From contig CAKPKU010000076.1 in NCBI GenBank assembly GCA_934167365.1, positions 1 through 6,767 of the forward strand: DNA of 6,767 nucleotides, given 5' to 3'. The notes beneath the pieces are model-generated. The model was given only the letters and a program-made list of their open reading frames with translations, ran no database searches and was not told the DNA's origin. This DNA is from an uncultured Clostridia bacterium (GTDB lineage Bacteria; Bacillota; Clostridia; TANB77; CAG-508). This document shows, piece by piece, positions 6,555-6,767 of this stretch (position 1 is its first letter; each line of letters starts with the position of its first letter). A program made the translations under genes and the position numbers.

Positions 6555-6583
6555 ATATTATTATTTTGTTAAAAATTTGTCAA
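6555..6583 (-). promoter_or_regulatory. Promoter of the ABC exporter operon
   Basis: On the minus strand a perfect -35 TTGACA (6578-6583) is followed after 17 bases by TAATAT (6555-6560), a 4/6 match to the -10 consensus. Transcription would start near 6548, about 25 bases before the ATG, so this promoter gives no room for a leader peptide or riboswitch. The spacer holds a small dyad, ATTTT-GTTA-AAAAT (6563-6576), and an 8-bp palindrome TTCTAGAA (6616-6623) lies upstream. Either could bind a regulator, but both are weak in such AT-rich DNA. Confidence 0.75.
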
Positions 6584-6694
6584 TGAAAATGTCGGTTTTT
6601 ACATAAAATTCACATTTCTAGAAGTATATATAATTGTTTACCAAATTTTCTAAACGTATACAAAAACATACTTAATAATTATTATAATCATGAA

Positions 6695-6742
6695 AAAAAG
6701 AAAAGCTTTAAAAATTTACTAATAGTAATAGCTTTTCTTTTT
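6695..6742. terminator. Hairpin near the right edge, probable terminator
   Basis: A perfect 13-bp inverted repeat (6695-6707 with 6730-6742) encloses a 5-bp inner stem (6716-6720 with 6724-6728, 3-base loop). On the minus strand the outer stem runs into seven T residues (6699-6693), as expected for a terminator of a leftward gene lying beyond the window. On the plus strand it ends in TTTTT. The arms are A-rich and T-rich, and the same bases read as a lysine-rich then hydrophobic peptide on the plus strand, so a coding explanation is not excluded. Confidence 0.5.
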
Positions 6743-6767
6743 ATAATAACTTATTTTTTATATATTT

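Noticed and set aside
1..6767. CRISPR array, tRNA or rRNA genes, insertion sequence, toxin-antitoxin pair
   Set aside because: No regularly spaced repeats, cloverleaf or rRNA signatures, transposase or toxin-like frames were found on either strand.

Overview
This is a very AT-rich window. Its four supported protein genes all lie on the minus strand, with strong GGAGG-type ribosome sites, TAA stops and U-tract hairpin terminators. Together with an LmrCD/BmrCD-type exporter pair, this points to a low-GC Firmicute, most likely a Clostridium-like anaerobe. The species cannot be named from the sequence.

Layout from right to left, the direction of transcription. (1) 6523-6767 is intergenic. It holds a consensus promoter for the exporter operon and, near the right edge, a hairpin that can also be read as the start of a secreted or membrane protein on the plus strand. 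(2) 6522-2397 is a two-gene operon for a heterodimeric ABC exporter. The first gene encodes a 587-residue half-transporter with a degenerate ATP site. The second encodes a 789-residue half-transporter with the intact catalytic glutamate and a roughly 200-residue extracellular insertion between TM1 and TM2. The genes overlap by 8 bases, and a perfect 20-bp bidirectional terminator follows the second stop codon. (3) 2396-2099 is intergenic, with a tandem direct repeat next to the cupin promoter and a possible gene remnant. (4) 2098-1637 encodes a small single-domain cupin, followed by its own terminator. (5) 1447-302 is metK, S-adenosylmethionine synthetase, with its own promoter and a leader too short for a SAM riboswitch. 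(6) 301-1 is non-coding and contains a long imperfect inverted repeat (148-233) that does not look like a terminator.

The exporter operon, the cupin gene and metK look like three separate transcription units. Nothing in the sequence ties them into one pathway. The most unusual protein feature is the extracellular domain of the larger exporter subunit, which appears to be built from three degenerate copies of a helical module. The least explained DNA features are the inverted repeat downstream of metK and the ambiguous right-edge segment.
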